From: Microbacterium hydrocarbonoxydans
Lineage (GTDB): Bacteria > Actinomycetota > Actinomycetes > Actinomycetales > Microbacteriaceae
NCBI RefSeq assembly: GCF_023715885.1
Contig: NZ_JAMBOY010000002.1
Span: 186,001-250,000 of the forward strand
Length of the DNA: 64,000 nucleotides
Direction of reading: 5' to 3'
The notes under the pieces were generated by a model, which worked only from the letters and a program-made list of their open reading frames with translations, made no database searches and was not told where the DNA came from. Made by a program: the position numbers and the translations under genes. Position 1 is the stretch's first letter. Every line of letters begins with the position of its first letter. Shown here one piece after another: positions 9,144 through 18,762 of the stretch.

Positions 9144-10190
9144 TTACGCGGGGCGGCGCTCGGCGAGCTCGTCACCGGGAGCCGCAGCAGCCGGTCCGCC
9201 GATCCCGAGCTTCTGCTTGATCTGTGTCTCGATCGTGAGAGCGATGTCGGGGTTCTTGATCAGGAACGTGCGGGCGTTCTCCTTGCCCTGTCCGAGCTGA
9301 TCTCCGTCGTAGGTGTACCACGAGCCCGACTTCTTCACGATGCCGTGGTCGACGCCGAAATCAATGAGGCTGCCCTCGCGGGAGATGCCGACGCCGTAGA
9401 GGATGTCGAACTCCGCCTGCTTGAACGGAGGAGCCATCTTGTTCTTGACGACCTTGACCCTGGTGCGGTTTCCGACAGCGTCGGTGCCGTCCTTGAGGGT
9501 CTCGATGCGACGGATGTCCATGCGCACCGACGCGTAGAACTTGAGCGCCTTTCCACCGGCCGTGGTCTCCGGCGATCCGAAGAACACACCGATCTTCTCG
9601 CGCAGCTGGTTGATGAAGATCATCGTCGTGTTGGTCTGGTTGAGACCACCGGTCAGCTTGCGGAGCGCCTGCGACATCAGGCGAGCCTGGAGGCCGACGT
9701 GCGAGTCTCCCATCTCACCCTCGATCTCGGCACGGGGCACGAGGGCTGCGACGGAGTCGATCACGATCAGGTCGATCGCGCCGGAGCGCACGAGCATGTC
9801 GGCGATCTCGAGCGCCTGCTCACCCGTGTCGGGCTGCGAGACGAGAAGCGCATCGATGTCGACGCCGAGCTTGGCGGCGTAGTCGGGGTCGAGCGCGTGC
9901 TCCGCGTCGATGAACGCCGCGATGCCGCCGGAGCGCTGGGCGTTGGCGATCGCGTGCAGGGTGAGCGTGGTCTTACCCGAGGACTCGGGTCCGTAGATCT
10001 CCACGATGCGGCCACGCGGGAGTCCGCCGACGCCGAGAGCGACGTCGAGAGCGATCGATCCGGTCGGGATCACGGCGACGGGTGCGCGCTCGTCGCTGCC
10101 CAGCCGCATGACCGAGCCCTTTCCGAACTGGCGGTCGATCTGGGCGAGTGCGGTCTCGAGGGACTTCTCGCGGTCTGCGGGTGATGGCAT
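9144..10190 (-). CDS. recA: Recombinase RecA
   Basis: 348-aa DNA strand-exchange protein and co-protease for LexA. Walker A GPESSGKT lies at 67-74, the MAW-like [12 protein letters not shown] helix follows, and the L2 loop [22 protein letters not shown] is present. No intein. The frame runs open upstream to 10268, but ATG 10190 follows an AAGGAG ribosome site 6-7 nt upstream and matches the family start. An SOS box lies about 198 bp upstream of the ATG, so a long leader is expected. Confidence 0.98.
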   Translation of the reverse strand: MPSPADREKSLETALAQIDRQFGKGSVMRLGSDERAPVAVIPTGSIALDVALGVGGLPRGRIVEIYGPESSGKTTLTLHAIANAQRSGGIAAFIDAEHALDPDYAAKLGVDIDALLVSQPDTGEQALEIADMLVRSGAIDLIVIDSVAALVPRAEIEGEMGDSHVGLQARLMSQALRKLTGGLNQTNTTMIFINQLREKIGVFFGSPETTAGGKALKFYASVRMDIRRIETLKDGTDAVGNRTRVKVVKNKMAPPFKQAEFDILYGVGISREGSLIDFGVDHGIVKKSGSWYTYDGDQLGQGKENARTFLIKNPDIALTIETQIKQKLGIGGPAAAAPGDELAERRPA

Positions 10191-10341
10191 GACGTGCTCC
10201 TTATGCTCGCGTGGTGCCGCCTGTAGGCTGTCGCGGTCGTCCCGGGATCGGGACGAACTCTCCGACAAGGCGTATGGCTCTTCGGCCTGTTCTCACCGTA
10301 CGAGGGGCCACCGACATTGCGTCGCGTGAGCCAGCGAACGG

Positions 10342-10357
10342 GGAGAACGCGTTCTCC
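10342..10357. repeat. 16-bp perfect palindrome in the recA leader region
   Basis: GGAGAACGCGTTCTCC is fully self-complementary. It lies between the SOS box and recA, about 152 bp before the ATG. It could be an operator or an RNA hairpin in the leader; the sequence alone does not decide. Confidence 0.55.
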
Positions 10358-10387
10358 GAACCACTTGTGCAGAACGTTACGCCGGTT

Positions 10388-10403
10388 TCGAACACATCTT
10401 CGA
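10388..10403. promoter_or_regulatory. SOS box (LexA operator) for recA
   Basis: TCGAACACATCTTCGA matches the actinobacterial LexA consensus TCGAACRNRYGTTCGA except for one base (C for G at position 11). It lies in the only intergenic space upstream of recA, so LexA control of recA-recX is well supported. Confidence 0.85.
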
Positions 10404-10459
10404 CGACACGCCGAGGCCAGCCGGGCGAATCTCGAAGCGAGCCGCCACCGCCGCTGATC

Positions 10460-10684
10460 TCAGCGCTTGCGCGGCTCCAGCCGCCCCGCGCCGTGGCGGC
10501 GCTCCAGAGGCACATCCGTCTCGGCGCACAGCGCGAGCCAGATCTCGCGCGGAGGAACACCCGCGTCCAACGCGGCCTCGGCCGTGCGCCCGGACAGCTG
10601 CGTCAGCACGAGATCACTCACCAGCGACGACGAGCGTCCGCCGAATTCAGCCTCCACGGCGCGAAGGAACTCGCTGCGACGCAT
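10460..10684 (-). CDS. DUF3046 protein
   Basis: 74-aa protein starting MRRSEFLRAVEAEFG, the hallmark of DUF3046, a small actinobacterial family that sits near recA. It contains the VLTQLSGRTAEAALDAGVPPREIW segment typical of the family. Function is unknown; the proximity to recA and clgR is conserved. It begins 21 bp after clgR on the same strand, so the two are probably co-transcribed. Confidence 0.88.
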   Translation of the reverse strand: MRRSEFLRAVEAEFGGRSSSLVSDLVLTQLSGRTAEAALDAGVPPREIWLALCAETDVPLERRHGAGRLEPRKR

Positions 10685-10705
10685 GAAGAGTCAAAAGACC
10701 CGGCG

Positions 10706-11014
10706 TCAGTGGAGCGAAAGCTCGGGCTCGACGGCTGCCACCAGGTCATCCGGAACGACGTCTGGGAACACCTGGATGCCCTCGAGAACCGAGATGCGGT
10801 CGCCGACCTCGCGCATGATCGTCGAGATCGGGACATCGAGCGCGTCCGCGACCGACGCGAGGATCTCACTCGATGCTTCCTTCTGACCGCGCTCGACCTC
10901 ACTGAGATACCCGAGGGCGACGGATGCCTTGCTTGCGACCTGGCGGAGCGTCCGCCCCTTCTGAAGACGGAAGTCCCTCAGAACATCGCCGATTTCCTGC
11001 CGTACGAGAATCAT
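10706..11014 (-). CDS. clgR: XRE-family transcriptional regulator ClgR
   Basis: 102-aa single-domain regulator. Residues 1-75 form an XRE helix-turn-helix with the recognition segment ASVALGYLSEVERGQKEASS, nearly invariant among ClgR proteins. ClgR activates Clp protease and stress genes in Corynebacterium, Streptomyces and Mycobacterium; its own level is set by ClpP proteolysis. The C-terminus here ends SLH. Gene order cinA-clgR-DUF3046-recA is typical of actinobacteria. Confidence 0.9.
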   Translation of the reverse strand: MILVRQEIGDVLRDFRLQKGRTLRQVASKASVALGYLSEVERGQKEASSEILASVADALDVPISTIMREVGDRISVLEGIQVFPDVVPDDLVAAVEPELSLH

Positions 11015-11155
11015 CGGAACCTCCTCCCAGATCGCCTACTCGAGGTCTCCCCCGATGGAATCGTCAGTCTAGTCGTATCGACTGTCACAGAATCTACCCT
11101 TGCACGCTGTGCTTTCGGTGTGAGCACATTCATGACAACGGGCACGTCGGCCTCG

Positions 11156-11635
11156 CTATTCCCACGTCAGTCGATGGAGGAGCGACAGTACGGCGTTCGC
11201 CGAGCTGGCGCGGATCCTCGCGCGATCGCCGTCGAACCGGAACGACTCGCTCACCGAGCACTCCGGGGTGACGACCGCGACGTGCACAGTGCCGACGGGC
11301 TGTCCGTCGGGCGAGTTCGGCCCCGCGATGCCCGTCGTCGCGATCCCGACGTCGGCTGGTTGCCCGACGGCGACGGTGCGCCGCACCCCGTCGGCCATCT
11401 GCAGTGCCACGCGGGGGTGCACCGGTCCGTGCGCCGCCAGCAGCGCCTCGTCGACGCCCAGCAGCGAATGCTTGACCGGAGTCGCATAGGCCACGACGGC
11501 GCCCCAGAGCACTGCCGAGGCGCCGGGGACGCTCACGAGTTCCGCAGCGACGGCGCCGCCCGTCAAGGACTCAGCCACGCCCAGCGTCCATCCGCGTCGG
11601 GTGAGGGCATCGACGGCGTCGGAAGCTCTCGTCAC
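11156..11635 (-). CDS. cinA: CinA C-terminal domain protein (nicotinamide-nucleotide amidase type)
   Basis: 159-aa stand-alone CinA C-terminal (PncC) domain. It carries LGVAESLTGGAVAAEL near 17-32 and the TTGIAGPNSPDGQPVGTV motif. The family deamidates NMN to nicotinate mononucleotide in NAD salvage; the N-terminal MoCF-like domain of full CinA is absent. The GTG start at 11635 makes a GTGA overlap with the pgsA stop, so it is translationally coupled to pgsA. Confidence 0.92.
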   Translation of the reverse strand: MTRASDAVDALTRRGWTLGVAESLTGGAVAAELVSVPGASAVLWGAVVAYATPVKHSLLGVDEALLAAHGPVHPRVALQMADGVRRTVAVGQPADVGIATTGIAGPNSPDGQPVGTVHVAVVTPECSVSESFRFDGDRARIRASSANAVLSLLHRLTWE

Positions 11636-12207
11636 ACCGGCCGCCTGGACCCTCTGACCTGCGCCACGATGTAGTCGATCCCGCTCGCCACCGTGAGGAT
11701 CAGGACGATGATCATCAGTACTGCCGTGACGACCACCCACGGCCAGAGACCGATCACCACGTGCAACGGGAGCAGTGCCCAGCCGAGCGCGACACCCTGC
11801 ACAGCCGTCTTGAGCTTGCCCATCCACGCCGCTGCGACCACGTGCTCCTTCGCGACCATCAACCGGTGGATGGTGATTCCCCACTCGCGCACGAGGATCA
11901 CGACGACGACCCACCAGTTGAGCTCGGCGAGGATCGCGAGACCGATGAACCCTGCTCCGGTCAGCAGCTTGTCGGCGATCGGATCCCACAGCTTGCCGAA
12001 GTCGCTGACGATGTCATAGCGCCGGGCGAGGTAGCCGTCGACCCAGTCGGTGGAGATGGCGAAGACGAAGAGCACCCCGGCGATCCAGCGCACGGTCAGA
12101 TCGGCCAGGCCGTATGTGCCGCCCAGCAGAAGCAGCACGAAGAACACGATCGCGAGCGGGATGCGGGCGACCGTTATCGCGTTGGGCAGCTGCCGAGGAA
12201 TCGTCAT
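11632..12207 (-). CDS. pgsA: CDP-diacylglycerol-glycerol-3-phosphate 3-phosphatidyltransferase
   Basis: 191-aa integral membrane enzyme making phosphatidylglycerol phosphate. The CDP-alcohol phosphotransferase motif is complete: DGYLAR, then G and D residues in GKLWDPIAD (pattern DG-x2-AR-x8-G-x3-D-x3-D). About five hydrophobic segments are visible. The start codon overlaps the ftsK stop (TGATG), and its own stop overlaps cinA, so ftsK-pgsA-cinA is one tightly packed operon. Confidence 0.95.
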   Translation of the reverse strand: MTIPRQLPNAITVARIPLAIVFFVLLLLGGTYGLADLTVRWIAGVLFVFAISTDWVDGYLARRYDIVSDFGKLWDPIADKLLTGAGFIGLAILAELNWWVVVVILVREWGITIHRLMVAKEHVVAAAWMGKLKTAVQGVALGWALLPLHVVIGLWPWVVVTAVLMIIVLILTVASGIDYIVAQVRGSRRPV

Positions 12208-14921
12208 CAGTCGCGTCCTGTCAGGCCCCAGGCGTCTTCGTCACCCTCAGCCTCGACGACGGGCAGACCTTCGAACTGCGCCTCCACCGGGTCCCGCGGA
12301 GCAGAGGGGCCCGGTGCGGCGGCCGCTGCCGCGGGCGCCGCACCGGCGGGAGCCGGAACGTCTTCGCCGCGGAGCTTCGCCATGACCTGCGGAAGCTGCT
12401 CGGGCGTCGCGAGCACGTCACGTGCCTTGGATCCCTCGGACGGGCCGACGATCTCCCTTGACTCCAGCAGATCCATCAGGCGGCCCGCCTTCGCGAAGCC
12501 GACGCGCAGCTTGCGCTGCAGCATGGACGTCGAGCCGAACTGCGACGACACGATGAGCTCGGCCGCAGCGAGGAGGAGTTCGAGGTCGTCTCCGATGTCC
12601 TCGTCGACCTCCTTCTTCTTGCTCGGCTCCATGGCCTCCTGCACGTCCGGCCGATACTCGGGACGAGCCTGCCGCGTGACGTGCTTGACGACCGCGTCGA
12701 TCTCCTTCTCGTCGACCCACGCGCCCTGCAGACGGAAGGGCTTGGACGACCCCATGGGCGAGAACAGAGCGTCACCCTGACCGATGAGCTTGTCGGCACC
12801 GGGGCTGTCGAGGATCACGCGGCTGTCTGTGACGCTGGTGACGGCGAAGGCGAGACGCGATGGGACGTTGGCCTTGATCAGACCCGTCACGACGTCGACG
12901 CTCGGGCGTTGCGTGGCGAGGACGAGGTGGATGCCGGACGCACGGGCGAGCTGCGTGATGCGGACGATCGAGTCCTCGACATCGCGCGGAGCGACCATCA
13001 TGAGGTCGGCGAGCTCGTCGACGACCACCAGCAGATACGGGTACGGCTTGAGCACGCGCTCGCTGCCGACGGGCACCTCGACCTCGCCGGCCCGGACGGC
13101 CCTGTTGAAGTCGTCGATGTGGCGGAACCCGAACGACGCGAGGTCGTCGTACCGCATGTCCATCTCCTTCACGACCCACTGCAGCGCCTCGGCGGCCTTC
13201 TTCGGGTTCGTGATGATCGGCGTGATGAGGTGCGGAACGCCTGCGTAGCTGGTGAGTTCGACGCGCTTGGGGTCGATCAGCACCATCCGCACGTCCGAGG
13301 GACGCGCGCGCATGAGGAGGCTGGTGATCATCGAGTTCACGAAGCTCGACTTACCGGAGCCGGTCGAACCGGCGACGAGGAGGTGGGGCATCTTCGCGAG
13401 GTTGGCGACCACGAAGTTGCCGCCCACGTCCTTGCCGACACCGATCGTCAGCGGGTGCGTGCTCTTGTGCGCCGCCTGCGAACGGAGCACGTCCCCCAGC
13501 GCCACCGTCTCGCGGTCGGTGTTCGGGATCTCGATGCCGATCGCGCTCTTACCCGGAATCGGCGAGAGGATGCGCACGTCGTTGGATGCCACGGCGTACG
13601 CGAAGTTGTTGCTGAGCTGCAGGATCTTCTCGACCTTGACGCCGTGTCCGACCTCGACCTCGTACTGGGTGACCGTCGGACCGCGCGAGAAGCCCGTGAC
13701 CTTCGCGTCCACGTTGAACTGCGAGAGCACGCTCGTGATCTGCTCGACGATACGATCGTTCGCCTCCGAGCGGGCGACCGAGGGCGGACCCTCCGCGAGG
13801 ACTCCTGGGGACGGGAGGATGTACGGCGCGACCGGAGCCTGCGGGCCGCCGTCGCCCGGGCCGTCGGTGCCGAACCCGTCGAGCCCCGGGAGCTCGGGCA
13901 TCTCGCCCGTATCCGACTCGTCGTCGAGGAGCGCCGTGGTCTGCTGCTCCGCGAGTGCGTCGGTCACCGGGCGCACATCGGACAAGACCTCGGTCGCCGC
14001 GTCGTACGGGTTGGCGACCGTGACGGCCTGGTCGTAGGCGGGAGTCGCCTCCTGGGTCCCGAGGAGCGCCGTGATGTCGTCGGAGCCGAGCGTCCCCTCG
14101 TCGGGATCCTCCTCGCGACCGGTCTTGTTGCGACGCCACCAGGGCAGCACGTCGGGGTCGTCGACCTTGTCCGCGTCGTCGATCGCCGCGGCATCCTTCG
14201 CCGGCTTCTCGGCGCGCTCGGCGTCGAACATCCAGGCGTAGAGGTCGCCGAGGCGCTGGCCGATGCGGTTCGGCGGCGTCTTCGTGAGGATCAGGATGCT
14301 GAGCGCCACGAGCAGCGACAGCACGAGGTACGCGGGGATGTCGGTCAGATAGGTGAGCGGCTGTCCGATCAGCCACCCGAGGAGTCCACCGGATTCGCTG
14401 AGCGCCGGCATCCCTTGGTTCGGATGCGGTCGCGGACCGGCCACGTGGAGAATGCCCGACAGCGCGAGCACGAACATCCCGAAGCCGATTCCGATGCGCC
14501 CGTTGTCGTGGACGGACGAGGGGTGACGGAAGAGCCAACCGGCCAGCAGCAGGAGCAGGACCGGCATGATGAACGCGACCCGCCCCACGAAGAGGCCGAC
14601 GGAGTACGCGCTGATGTTCGCGGCGACCTCGCTGCCGATGAAGAACCACTCGTTCACCGCGCCGGCGATCGCCAGCAGCACCAGGAGGAACGGGAAGCCG
14701 TCGCGACGGTCGTCCTTCTCGAGCGTCTCCGGCCCGAAGGCACGGAAGAGGCCACCTACGCCGTGTGCGAGACCGCCCCACGCGCGCACCATCACGGGAG
14801 GCTTGTCGAGGTCGTCGATGTACTTCTTCGGCGCAGCCTGAGCCTTCGGAGCGGCCTGGCGCTTCGGGCGCGACGACGCGCCGCTCGAAGCGCGCTCAGT
14901 CTTGGTGGTACTCCTGGCCAT
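12207..14921 (-). CDS. ftsK: DNA translocase FtsK/SpoIIIE
   Basis: 904-aa septal DNA pump clearing and aligning chromosome ends at division. Four membrane segments lie between about 77 and 213. A low-complexity acidic linker (about 240-380) is followed by the motor: Walker A GSTGSGKS at 518-525, Walker B VVVDELAD at 632-639, and the C-terminal gamma winged helix containing [20 protein letters not shown]. After gamma comes an Ala/Pro-rich tail. The ATG at 14921 is preferred over an in-frame start at 14987 because the Lys/Ala-rich cytoplasmic N-terminus begins there. Confidence 0.96.
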   Translation of the reverse strand: MARSTTKTERASSGASSRPKRQAAPKAQAAPKKYIDDLDKPPVMVRAWGGLAHGVGGLFRAFGPETLEKDDRRDGFPFLLVLLAIAGAVNEWFFIGSEVAANISAYSVGLFVGRVAFIMPVLLLLLAGWLFRHPSSVHDNGRIGIGFGMFVLALSGILHVAGPRPHPNQGMPALSESGGLLGWLIGQPLTYLTDIPAYLVLSLLVALSILILTKTPPNRIGQRLGDLYAWMFDAERAEKPAKDAAAIDDADKVDDPDVLPWWRRNKTGREEDPDEGTLGSDDITALLGTQEATPAYDQAVTVANPYDAATEVLSDVRPVTDALAEQQTTALLDDESDTGEMPELPGLDGFGTDGPGDGGPQAPVAPYILPSPGVLAEGPPSVARSEANDRIVEQITSVLSQFNVDAKVTGFSRGPTVTQYEVEVGHGVKVEKILQLSNNFAYAVASNDVRILSPIPGKSAIGIEIPNTDRETVALGDVLRSQAAHKSTHPLTIGVGKDVGGNFVVANLAKMPHLLVAGSTGSGKSSFVNSMITSLLMRARPSDVRMVLIDPKRVELTSYAGVPHLITPIITNPKKAAEALQWVVKEMDMRYDDLASFGFRHIDDFNRAVRAGEVEVPVGSERVLKPYPYLLVVVDELADLMMVAPRDVEDSIVRITQLARASGIHLVLATQRPSVDVVTGLIKANVPSRLAFAVTSVTDSRVILDSPGADKLIGQGDALFSPMGSSKPFRLQGAWVDEKEIDAVVKHVTRQARPEYRPDVQEAMEPSKKKEVDEDIGDDLELLLAAAELIVSSQFGSTSMLQRKLRVGFAKAGRLMDLLESREIVGPSEGSKARDVLATPEQLPQVMAKLRGEDVPAPAGAAPAAAAAAPGPSAPRDPVEAQFEGLPVVEAEGDEDAWGLTGRD

Positions 14922-14994
14922 GCTTCCACGGTACGGCCAACCTCCGACGATGCCGCGTAATGACGCGGCACTCACGGCATCCGCCACTGACCGA

Positions 14995-15489
14995 TCAGAC
15001 CGTCGCCCTGACCATCGTCTCGCGGGATCCGGTCGACTCCACGACCGAGAACCCCTCCGCGCGGTAGAGGTTGCGGGCGAAGTTCTCGCGTTCGACGCTC
15101 AGGCTGATCCGCGCATGACCCTGTGCGCCGGCTAGCTCCACGAGCCCGCGCAGCAGGGACCGGCCCACCCCGCGGGCCCGCCAGAGCGGGTGCACCCCGA
15201 TGATGAGCTCGGGCACCGCGACGCCGACGAACCCGAGGCCTGGCTCGTTCTGCGGGAGCATGCGGTACCAGGCGGCTCCGATGGGCACGTCGTCGGGATC
15301 GATCGCCACGAGGCCCTCGTCGGCCGTGCGCTTCCATCCGACCAGGTAGCGGCGATGCTCAGCGGAGGCGAGCACCTCGTGTCGAGGTCGCAGCCCGCCC
15401 GCGCGCCAGTTCGCCGCCTCGACGAGCATGTCGCCGAGGAACTTCGCATCGGTCTGAACGGCCCTGCGGGACGTGAAGGCCCTGTACAT
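14995..15489 (-). CDS. GNAT family acetyltransferase
   Basis: 164-aa GNAT protein. The acetyl-CoA loop is [15 protein letters not shown] (about 99-113), followed by [21 protein letters not shown], a typical GNAT C-terminal strand and helix. Substrate unknown. It lies just upstream of ftsK on the same strand with a 73-bp gap and has its own TATGCT hexamer 6 nt before the ATG. Confidence 0.9.
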   Translation of the reverse strand: MYRAFTSRRAVQTDAKFLGDMLVEAANWRAGGLRPRHEVLASAEHRRYLVGWKRTADEGLVAIDPDDVPIGAAWYRMLPQNEPGLGFVGVAVPELIIGVHPLWRARGVGRSLLRGLVELAGAQGHARISLSVERENFARNLYRAEGFSVVESTGSRETMVRATV

Positions 15490-15495
15490 GTCCGG

Positions 15496-15501
15496 AGCAT
15501 A
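15496..15501 (-). promoter_or_regulatory. -10 hexamer, likely leaderless start of the second GNAT gene
   Basis: TATGCT on the minus strand ends 6 nt before the ATG at 15489. Confidence 0.5.
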
Positions 15502-15556
15502 GGGCGCGCGTGTTACGCCGGGATGTCGGCCACCCGTGAGTGCGAGCGGACCGCCG

Positions 15557-17233
15557 TCACGCCTCGATGACGAGCGGCACGATCATCGGACGACGACGGA
15601 GCTTCTGGTTGACCCACCGGCCGATCGTGCGGCGCACGACCTGCGACAGCGCGTGCGTGTCGCGGACGCCGTTGCCCGATGCCTCCTTGAGAGCGGCGAC
15701 GATCTTCGGGGAGACGTCGTCGAAGACGGAGTCGTCCTCGGCGATACCGCGGGCATGGATCTCGGGTCCCGAGATGATGCGCCCGGTAGCTGCATCCACG
15801 ACGACGATGACCGACACGAAACCCTCCTCGCCGAGTATGCGGCGGTCCTTGAGGTCTGCATCGGTGATCTCGCCGACCGTCGAGCCGTCGACGTACACGA
15901 AGCCGAGGTCGAGCTGACCCGCGACGCGCGCGTCGCCGTCCTTCAGGTCGATCACGGTGCCGTTCGACGCGATGATCGTCCGCTCCGCGGCGATCCCGGT
16001 GTCCTGGGCGAGCTTCGCGTTCGCCATGAGGTGGCGGTACTCGCCGTGCACGGGCAGGACGTTTTTCGGCTTCAGGATGTTGTAGCAGTAGAGCAGCTCG
16101 CCGGCGGCCGCGTGGCCGGATACGTGCACGCGGGCGTTGGCCTTGTGCACGACGTTCGCGCCGAGCTTCGTGAGTCCGTCGATCACGCGGTACACGGCGT
16201 TCTCGTTGCCGGGGATCAGGCTCGAGGCGAGGATGACCGTGTCGCCCTCGCTGATCTCGATCGCGTGGTCGAGATTCGCCATGCGGCTGAGCACGGCCAT
16301 CGGCTCGCCCTGCGACCCGGTCGACATGTAGACGATGCGGTCGTCGGGAAGGTCCCGCGCCTTCTTGAAGTCGATGAGCACGCCGTCCGGCACCTTGAGG
16401 TATCCGAGCTGTTCGGCGATCGTCATGTTGCGCACCATGCTGCGGCCGAGGAAGGCGACGCGGCGGCCGTGCGCGTGAGCCGCGTCGATGACCTGCTGCA
16501 CACGGTGCACGTGGCTGGAGAAGCTCGCGACGATCACGCGACGAGGGGCCTTCGCGATCACCTGGTCGAGCACCGGGCCGATCGACCGCTCGGTCGGGGT
16601 GAAGCCGGGCACGTCGGCGTTCGTGGAGTCGACGAGGAACAGGTCGACGCCCTCCTCCCCCAGACGCGAGAACGCACGGAGGTCCGTGATGCGACCGTCG
16701 AGCGGCAGCTGGTCCATCTTGAAGTCGCCGGTGGCGAGCACCATGCCGGCCGGTGTGCGGATCGCGACGGCGAGAGCATCCGGAATCGAGTGATTCACGG
16801 CGACGAACTCGAGGTCGAACGGACCGACCTGCTCGCGCTGCCCCTCAGTGACCGTCAGCGTGAAGGCTTTGATGCGGTGCTCCTTGAGCTTCGCCTCGAC
16901 CAGCGCGAGGGTCAGGCCCGAGCCGATCAGCGGGATGTCGCTCTTGAGGCGCAACAGGTACGGCACAGCGCCGATGTGGTCTTCGTGACCGTGCGTGAGC
17001 ACGACGCCGACGATGTCGTCGAGCCTGTCCTTGATCGGCTCGAAGTCGGGCAGGATCAGGTCGACGCCCGGCTGGTGCTCCTCCGGGAACAGCACTCCGC
17101 AGTCGACGATCAGGATCTTGCCGTCGAACTCGAAGATGGTCATGTTGCGGCCGACCTCGCCGAGTCCGCCGAGCGGGGTGACGCGCAGCGTGCCCCGTTC
17201 GAGGTCGGTGGGATCTGCGATCGGGATGGACAT
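15557..17233 (-). CDS. rnj: Ribonuclease J
   Basis: 558-aa metallo-beta-lactamase/beta-CASP nuclease with 5'-to-3' exo and endo activity in mRNA decay and rRNA maturation. The zinc motif HGHEDH is at 81-86, the VNHSIPDALA strand supplies another ligand, and the beta-CASP HVSGHAAAGEL motif is in the second half. A C-terminal domain follows. A GAGGAG ribosome site precedes the ATG by about 5 nt. dapA lies 68 bp upstream on the same strand, a conserved actinobacterial arrangement. Confidence 0.96.
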   Translation of the reverse strand: MSIPIADPTDLERGTLRVTPLGGLGEVGRNMTIFEFDGKILIVDCGVLFPEEHQPGVDLILPDFEPIKDRLDDIVGVVLTHGHEDHIGAVPYLLRLKSDIPLIGSGLTLALVEAKLKEHRIKAFTLTVTEGQREQVGPFDLEFVAVNHSIPDALAVAIRTPAGMVLATGDFKMDQLPLDGRITDLRAFSRLGEEGVDLFLVDSTNADVPGFTPTERSIGPVLDQVIAKAPRRVIVASFSSHVHRVQQVIDAAHAHGRRVAFLGRSMVRNMTIAEQLGYLKVPDGVLIDFKKARDLPDDRIVYMSTGSQGEPMAVLSRMANLDHAIEISEGDTVILASSLIPGNENAVYRVIDGLTKLGANVVHKANARVHVSGHAAAGELLYCYNILKPKNVLPVHGEYRHLMANAKLAQDTGIAAERTIIASNGTVIDLKDGDARVAGQLDLGFVYVDGSTVGEITDADLKDRRILGEEGFVSVIVVVDAATGRIISGPEIHARGIAEDDSVFDDVSPKIVAALKEASGNGVRDTHALSQVVRRTIGRWVNQKLRRRPMIVPLVIEA

Positions 17234-17301
17234 GCGCTCTCCTCAGTCGGACGCTTCCCGCGTCCGGTCGTTCATGATGTCGCGGCGCACCGCGACCGGT
17301 G

Positions 17302-18279
17302 TCAGCGTGTCGTGCCGTGCACCTTCGGCAGGGCGCCGCCCGCAGCCGCGTTGCGGTCGGGGCGGAAGTTCGAGAAGTCGGCACCGGGAACGTCCTTGAC
17401 GAGGTCGAGCTCGTCCTCGATCAGAGCGGCCTCCCACTCCTCCGGTCCGACGAGGGGCAGACGCACGCGCGGGCTCGAGATGCGGCCGAGCCCGTGCAGG
17501 ATGTACTTCGCCGCGACCGTGCCCGGCACGTGCGTCATGACCGCGCGGACGAGCGGCTCGAGGCGCTTGTGCTCGGCGGTCGCGGCCGCGAGGTCGCCGC
17601 GGTTGACGGCGTCCACGATGGTGCGGTACGGCGTCGCGGCGATGTTCGCCGTCACGCCGATCATGCCCGTCGCGCCGATCGCCAGGTGCGGCAGCACGTT
17701 CGCGTCGTCTCCGGAGAAGTACATGAGGTCGGTCTGGTTGAGCACGCGGCTCACCTCTGAGAAGTCGCCCTTGGCGTCCTTCACCGCGAGGATGTTGGGG
17801 TGCTTCGCGAGACGGAGGATCGTCTCGTACTTGATCGGCACGCCGGTGCGGCCGGGGATGTCGTAGAGGATCACCGGCAGATCGGTGGCGTCTGCGACGA
17901 GGCGGAAGTGCGTGAGGATGCCGGCCTGAGTCGGCTTGTTGTAGTACGGCGTGACGATCATGATGCCGTCGGCGCCGGCCTTCTCGCTGGCCTTGTAGAG
18001 CTCGATCGCGTGGGCGGTCTCGTTCGAGCCACCACCCGTGATGATCTTCGCGCGACCGGCCGAGACGGACTTGCCGACCTCGACGAGCTTGAGCTTCTCG
18101 GGGTCCGTCAGGGTCGAGGTCTCGCCGGTCGTTCCCGTCACGACGATGCCGTCCGCGCCGGCGGTGATCACGTCATCGATGTGCTTCTCGACGGCGGGCC
18201 AGTCGACTTCGCCGTCGGCGGTCATGGGCGTGACCAGCGCGACGAGAACCTGTCCGAAGGGGTTGCCCGAGTGCGTCAT
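17302..18279 (-). CDS. dapA: 4-hydroxy-tetrahydrodipicolinate synthase DapA
   Basis: 325-aa enzyme condensing pyruvate and aspartate semialdehyde, the first committed step to diaminopimelate and lysine. The TGTTGE pyruvate site lies at 48-53, Y139 is in LYDIPGRTG, and the Schiff-base lysine is K167 in LAVKDAKG. Slightly longer than the usual 290-300 aa owing to a C-terminal extension. A TACGCT hexamer ends 6 nt before the ATG; rnj follows and may be co-transcribed. Confidence 0.96.
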   Translation of the reverse strand: MTHSGNPFGQVLVALVTPMTADGEVDWPAVEKHIDDVITAGADGIVVTGTTGETSTLTDPEKLKLVEVGKSVSAGRAKIITGGGSNETAHAIELYKASEKAGADGIMIVTPYYNKPTQAGILTHFRLVADATDLPVILYDIPGRTGVPIKYETILRLAKHPNILAVKDAKGDFSEVSRVLNQTDLMYFSGDDANVLPHLAIGATGMIGVTANIAATPYRTIVDAVNRGDLAAATAEHKRLEPLVRAVMTHVPGTVAAKYILHGLGRISSPRVRLPLVGPEEWEAALIEDELDLVKDVPGADFSNFRPDRNAAAGGALPKVHGTTR

Positions 18280-18285
18280 GATCCC

Positions 18286-18291
18286 AGCGTA
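18286..18291 (-). promoter_or_regulatory. -10 hexamer, likely leaderless start of dapA
   Basis: TACGCT on the minus strand ends 6 nt before the dapA ATG at 18279. Confidence 0.55.
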
Positions 18292-18306
18292 TCGGTCGGC
18301 CGGCGT

Positions 18307-18726
18307 TCACGCCGACGCTGCGGGCCGGATGACGTCACCTCGACGCACGTCGAGCGGATCGCTCAGCAGGATGCCGGCGAGTTCGCCTACCGTGGCCTCG
18401 CTCGCGCGCTTCCGGAACATCTCGATGCCCTTGATGCTCGTCTTTCCCACGGCCGCTCCCTCTCGCGCGACGTCGATGACGTCGTCGACCCGGAGGATGC
18501 CGCTGCGCACGGTCCCCGTGGCGATCCGACCGCGCCCCGTGATGGTGAACACGTCCTCCACCACGAACTCCGTCGCGGTCACGGCCGTCGAGAGGTCGCC
18601 GGCGGGGCGCACGGCGGCTCCGTCGGCCGTCATCGCTGCGAGACGCGTAGCCTCCGCCTCGTTGTAGCGCCGCAGCATCTCGTTCGCGTCCTGCGTCTCG
18701 CGTTTCCTGCCGAACAGCCAACCCAT
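18307..18726 (-). CDS. Free-standing EF-Tu domain II-like protein
   Basis: 139-aa protein. Residues about 52-138 align in order with domain II of elongation factor Tu: VEDVFTITGRGRIATGTV, then KGIEMFRKRASEATVGELAGILL, then RRGDVI. No G domain is present: no P-loop, no NKxD. The N-terminal 50 residues start MGWLFGRKRETQDANEMLRR, a charged helix. Such proteins are often labelled EF-Tu/IF-2 family GTPases, but this one cannot bind GTP by that route. A role in RNA or translation factor binding is possible. Divergent from the Nudix gene. Confidence 0.82.
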   Translation of the reverse strand: MGWLFGRKRETQDANEMLRRYNEAEATRLAAMTADGAAVRPAGDLSTAVTATEFVVEDVFTITGRGRIATGTVRSGILRVDDVIDVAREGAAVGKTSIKGIEMFRKRASEATVGELAGILLSDPLDVRRGDVIRPAASA

Positions 18727-18733
18727 GACTCCG

Positions 18734-18739
18734 ATCCTA
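18734..18739 (-). promoter_or_regulatory. -10 hexamer, likely leaderless start of the EF-Tu domain II gene
   Basis: TAGGAT on the minus strand ends 7 nt before the ATG at 18726. It sits 10 bp from the opposite-strand Nudix hexamer, so the two divergent promoters must overlap. Confidence 0.5.
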
Positions 18740-18749
18740 CGGAGACGCC

Positions 18750-18755
18750 TAGGCT
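18750..18755 (+). promoter_or_regulatory. -10 hexamer, likely leaderless start of the Nudix gene
   Basis: TAGGCT ends 7 nt before the ATG at 18763. Confidence 0.55.
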
Positions 18756-18762
18756 CTGACGC

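Noticed and set aside
12681..14960. Long open frame antisense to ftsK
   Set aside because: Same cause; low-complexity charged translation, no ribosome site, and complete overlap with a conserved gene.
15536..17866. Long open frame antisense to rnj and dapA
   Set aside because: Spans two conserved genes and their gap on the other strand; composition is an artefact of GC bias.
18307..18726. Translation GTPase
   Set aside because: No P-loop, G3 or NKxD motif; only the domain II barrel is there.
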